Shown here piece by piece: positions 60,771-64,000 of a stretch of DNA of 64,000 bases (position 1 is the stretch's first letter; each line of letters starts with the position of its first letter). A program made the translations under genes and the position numbers. Origin of the DNA: Ptiloglossa arizonensis (Eukaryota; Arthropoda; Insecta; Hymenoptera; Colletidae); contig NC_135058.1 in assembly GCF_051014685.1 (NCBI RefSeq), positions 8,904,811 to 8,968,810 of the forward strand, read 5' to 3'. The notes beneath the pieces were generated by a model, which did no database searches, was not told the DNA's origin, and saw only the letters and a program-made list of their open reading frames with translations.

Positions 60771-62364
60771 TCCTAATTTCGAAATATTAATATTTCTTCG
60801 TATTCGATCGTTTTACGTTCACTTCGATCGAGAATGGAATTCGATGAATAAGATCGCAAGATTATAGTGGTAGTTTACGCGCTACGATACACCGCGTTGT
60901 AAACATTCCCGTTTTGAAATCGCAGGTTCTGGGAATCGCACCATTCCTCCTCTCCTACGTAGTATTGTCCAGGTCGGGTATATAATGGCCACGTATCGAA
61001 TTTCTAAACGAACCTCGAAGATTCGGTCGGGTTCTGGGCCCGAGGATCGTTTCAGGGAACTTCACCGGTCGGTTGTGTGTATTCCGTCAGAAGGTAGGAA
61101 CGAGTGCTCGGAAACGATTTGCTCGCGATTACGAGCAACGCTGTACTAATTTCGCGGACCGCATCCGATGCAATTAACAGTCACGCTTAAGGGGGTAGAA
61201 ACATTAGAAAAATCGGTTTTCTTTCTTTTTTTTACTTTCTTGGAATTTTAGGCGCGAAGAATGTACATTACATCTGTGAGAATGTTATCAACGGTTAAAA
61301 AATTAAAAAAATTATAGAATTCTGAATTTTCTGTACGTTCTAACATTGTACGTTGAAAATTCAAAGCCTTTTTTTTTTTAATATTTCTTTTGTTTAAATA
61401 TTCGTGTTACATGTATATGAATGCAATACGTGTATCTTGGAGTAAGATTTTGAAACGTTGAAAACTTGTATAGTTGTAAAAAAAGTGAAAATGGAAAAAA
61501 TCGAAGTATTTTCTAAGAGAGGGGTGCAATTTTTCAATTTTTCGATTATTTCCTTTCAAGTCACCGTTCACACGATTATCACGATCGTGCGAATCATTTT
61601 CTCGTCATCGGAAGACCACAATCGCTCGAATCGTGCCACGAGGCGACTACTTGTACGTTATTTGACGCAAAATTGTGCAACTCGAGAACGAGCAGTCATC
61701 GTTCTTTGAAAAACTGTACACAGGTGCTCGAAGTGCACAGGTACGCGTGCGCGAAATTTGAAAGCGACGAATCTGCTAGTTTTTTTTTAATTAATGCCCA
61801 AAGACAACTTCTCTTCGCGCTCTCCAAACCGGACTATTCCAGTCCCGACACGGAGTGCGTTTTAAAAATTTGATAACTCGAAAACTATTTACGACATTGC
61901 CGCGAAATTTTGCGCCGTCGTTTATACACATCTCACGGAGATTATACAAATTCTTGCGCACAAAAATAGCCAACGACTCGAGAGATACGGGTCGCTCGCG
62001 CGATCGTTGCATGAATAAAAAAAAAAAAAACGCGAATAATTTCTCTTTCGAAAAAACTTATATACGGGTTCGTATGTTTCCTTAAGCCCGCCTAAAAAGA
62101 AAGGGAAGACGAGTTACCTGTGTTGTAAATGCAACGGTCCAACCTGCAGGGAGTGTACGAAAAAAAGTATGCCTGGAATGCGCGAGAAATGATTGGTATT
62201 AAGGTCGGTTTACATGCCGCGCGTTTCTCCCCTGTAGTACATTTATTAACGAATCGTACAAATTTATTCGAAACGCAAACGCGGACAATTGATCGCATTT
62301 AACAATTTCGTTGAGAGATTACGTTTGCTTCGAAGATTCGATACGAGATATCGGAAAAGATGAA

Positions 62365-62600
62365 AACAAAAATTTGTTTCCATCGCTACTATTGCACCAA
62401 CAAAAATTCTACTATTGCAGTTAAAAAAAAAGTTTGTTTCCATCGCTACTATTGCACTAATAAAAATTCTATTATTGCACCAACAAAAATTCTACTATTG
62501 CACGAAAAAAAAAATTTGTTTCCACTGCTACTATTGCACCAACAGAAATTCTACTATTGCACTTAAAAAAAAAAATTCGTTTCCTTCGCTACTGTTGCAC
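62365..62600. repeat. 60-82-bp tandem array
   Basis: TTTGTTTCCATCGCTACTA recurs at about 62373, 62433, 62515 and, as TTCGTTTCC, 62576. Between them stand CACCAACAAAAATTCTACTA and TTGCA motifs and A runs. One unit has an extra ATTCTAYTATTGCACCAACA segment. Confidence 0.9.
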
Positions 62601-63888
62601 GTTGCTACAAAATAGCCTTCAAAAACGATTAAAATCTCCCGAGGACAAATAATCGCGCTCCAAAATGAATTCTTAGTTAAAAAAACAATATTCGCTCCAA
62701 GAGAAATTCTTCCCAGCGTTACGGTTACATCCACTATTCCTGTCCCTAAAAACTAGGACGAATATACCATTACTTCAAAGCCCTTTTTCCTTCTCGATCA
62801 CTGGAACAATCGATTACACCAAAAATTCTCGTCCTGCGTCTCCGAAACGATCGATCACCACCCAAAGATTTCGTTCTCGTTAAAAATACAATACTCCCGA
62901 AACATCCAATACAACATCATTAAAAAAAAAATCTACTGTCCACTCGAACTGCAAACTTTCCGTTGTCCAACCCGGTGAAAAACTAAACTAAAAGAATCGT
63001 CCGGTTGGTTTGAAAGCCCCCCCTCTAGCCTCCGAGACCGCGTCGACCGTGTTCGCGCCGAAAAACTCGCGCGAGCGTAATTAAAGGTTAATAAAATCTT
63101 TTACGTAGTTTCGCGGGCGCCCGATAGTAGCTGCGGGAGAATGGGAAGTAAAAAAGGGGAAAAAAATCAATTTTTCAAAAGCGCCGGAATACCCTCCTAA
63201 CGGGAGAATAAGCGCGGTTGAAAAAGCACGAGAGCGCCAGGGTCGAGCCGGCGGAATGCCCGCAGCAACCGGCACCGGCGGTAGCAGCAGGTAGCTAGAA
63301 AAAGCACGGCGGCGAGAGAAAAAAAAAAAAAGAAAGAAGAAAAAAGAAAGAAAGAAGAGAAAAAAGGAGAAAAAAAAAACAAACAAACGACGGAGTCACC
63401 GGCAAAGGACGGTGTGCTCGGTCTTTCGGCGAAATATCACGTCGCGGGGCTCGCCGCGAAAACGAATCTAGCAGGCGCACTCACGGCTGACAAATGCCTT
63501 CCGCGGTTCTGGCAGCAGCGGCGTACCGTTATCCAAATTACAAATAACACACCGCCGTCGACGTCTTATCCAACGCCCGGAGACAAATTGCTCCCGACTT
63601 CGGGGATGAGTTGGCTCGAAATTATCCCCACCGTGTTCCGCCACGGTGTAACCGCGCGTCGTGGACTTCGTTAATACCGGTAGTGGCTCGGCCCCTTGCT
63701 CGGCACACGGAATTAACACGGCGAAGTGTATTTATGGATCCGGCCCCGGTCAGGTAACCCGAGAAAGACCCTGCCGAGAGAGAGTCCCGCGCGCTTCTTC
63801 CCAGTTCTCCCTCTGTTCTCTCGCACTCTAGTCCCCTCCCCACCCTTCGTCTCGGCCACGTCGGCCCTGTCCCTCTTCGCTTTAGCCC

Positions 63889-64000
63889 TCACCGATCCCT
63901 CCTTTCTTTTCCTTTTATTTCTCTTTTCTTTTCTTTTCTTTTCTCTTTCTTTCTTTCTTTTTTTCTCTCTTTTCCCTCTCTCTTTTTTCCACGAAGGAGG
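63889..64000. repeat. C/T-rich tract at the window edge
   Basis: TTTTC and CT repeats that continue to near the end of the window; its full extent is not visible. Confidence 0.8.

Larger units (their letters stand above)
58101..64000. other. region upstream of groucho without a recognised gene
   Basis: No exon of a known family was recognised here. 58.15-58.74 kb is CpG-rich. It contains a plus-strand ATG in good context (ACCATGG, 58491) opening about 40 basic, Arg-rich codons up to a stop; this looks like promoter-type GC-rich DNA rather than a gene. 58.8-60.2 kb is ordinary mixed sequence with a TAATTA-rich patch at 59861-59880. 60.2-60.8 and 62.36-62.6 kb are tandem arrays described separately. 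60.8-62.3 kb is AT-rich with nothing recognised. 63.3-63.4 kb is purine-rich and 63.89-64.0 kb is a C/T-rich tract running off the window. Confidence 0.5.

Overview
The window is insect nuclear DNA, most likely from a hymenopteran and perhaps a bee. The inference rests on the protein recognised, the high CpG content (TCGA, CGAA and CGCG are everywhere), the many short microsatellites, and a mariner-type element relic. There is no bacterial or viral gene organisation. Nearly all open reading frames are chance, low-complexity or tandem-repeat frames.

One gene is firmly supported: groucho (TLE family transcriptional co-repressor), on the minus strand. Its start-codon exon lies at 54845-54904 and encodes an alanine-rich N-terminus ending in Arg-His-Pro at a GTGAGT donor. 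The next coding exon lies at 2296-2393 and encodes the first part of the Q (tetramerisation) domain, ending in the family signature NFLQTQYH plus a split Ser codon. The two join in phase 0 across an intron of 52,451 bp, so about 82% of the window is groucho intron 1. Exon 3 is not visible and should lie beyond the left edge. Positions 1-2295 are the start of intron 2.

Right of the start codon, 54905 to about 58.1 kb is probably 5' UTR and promoter. It holds a possible 5' UTR splice acceptor, a 100-bp GA/CT tract flanked by Pho/YY1-like motifs, and CCAAT boxes. The transcription start cannot be fixed by eye. From 58.1 to 64 kb no gene is recognised; a CpG-rich block at 58.15-58.74 kb may belong to a promoter.

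The giant intron is rich in tandem repeats: unit lengths of 292 bp (8.1 kb), 126 bp (13.1 kb), about 125 bp (14.9 kb), about 127 bp (16.0 kb), 88 bp (17.7 kb), 60 bp (21.4 kb), 29 bp with a 172-bp higher-order repeat (22.4 kb), 31 bp (30.2 kb), 89 bp (33.4 kb) and 162 bp (42.4 kb). Outside the gene there are a 70-82-bp array (60.2 kb) and a 60-80-bp array (62.4 kb). Mobile-element relics are a mariner-type MITE at 40.26-40.42 kb, an inverted-repeat element at 23.6-24.05 kb, and a smaller palindromic element near 36.0 kb. A 14-bp motif, CAATTGGYCGCTCA, recurs four times at 25-31 kb, and in three copies it runs into a match to the FTZ-F1 nuclear-receptor site. No new enzyme system, CRISPR array, tRNA or rRNA was found; the points of interest are noncoding.
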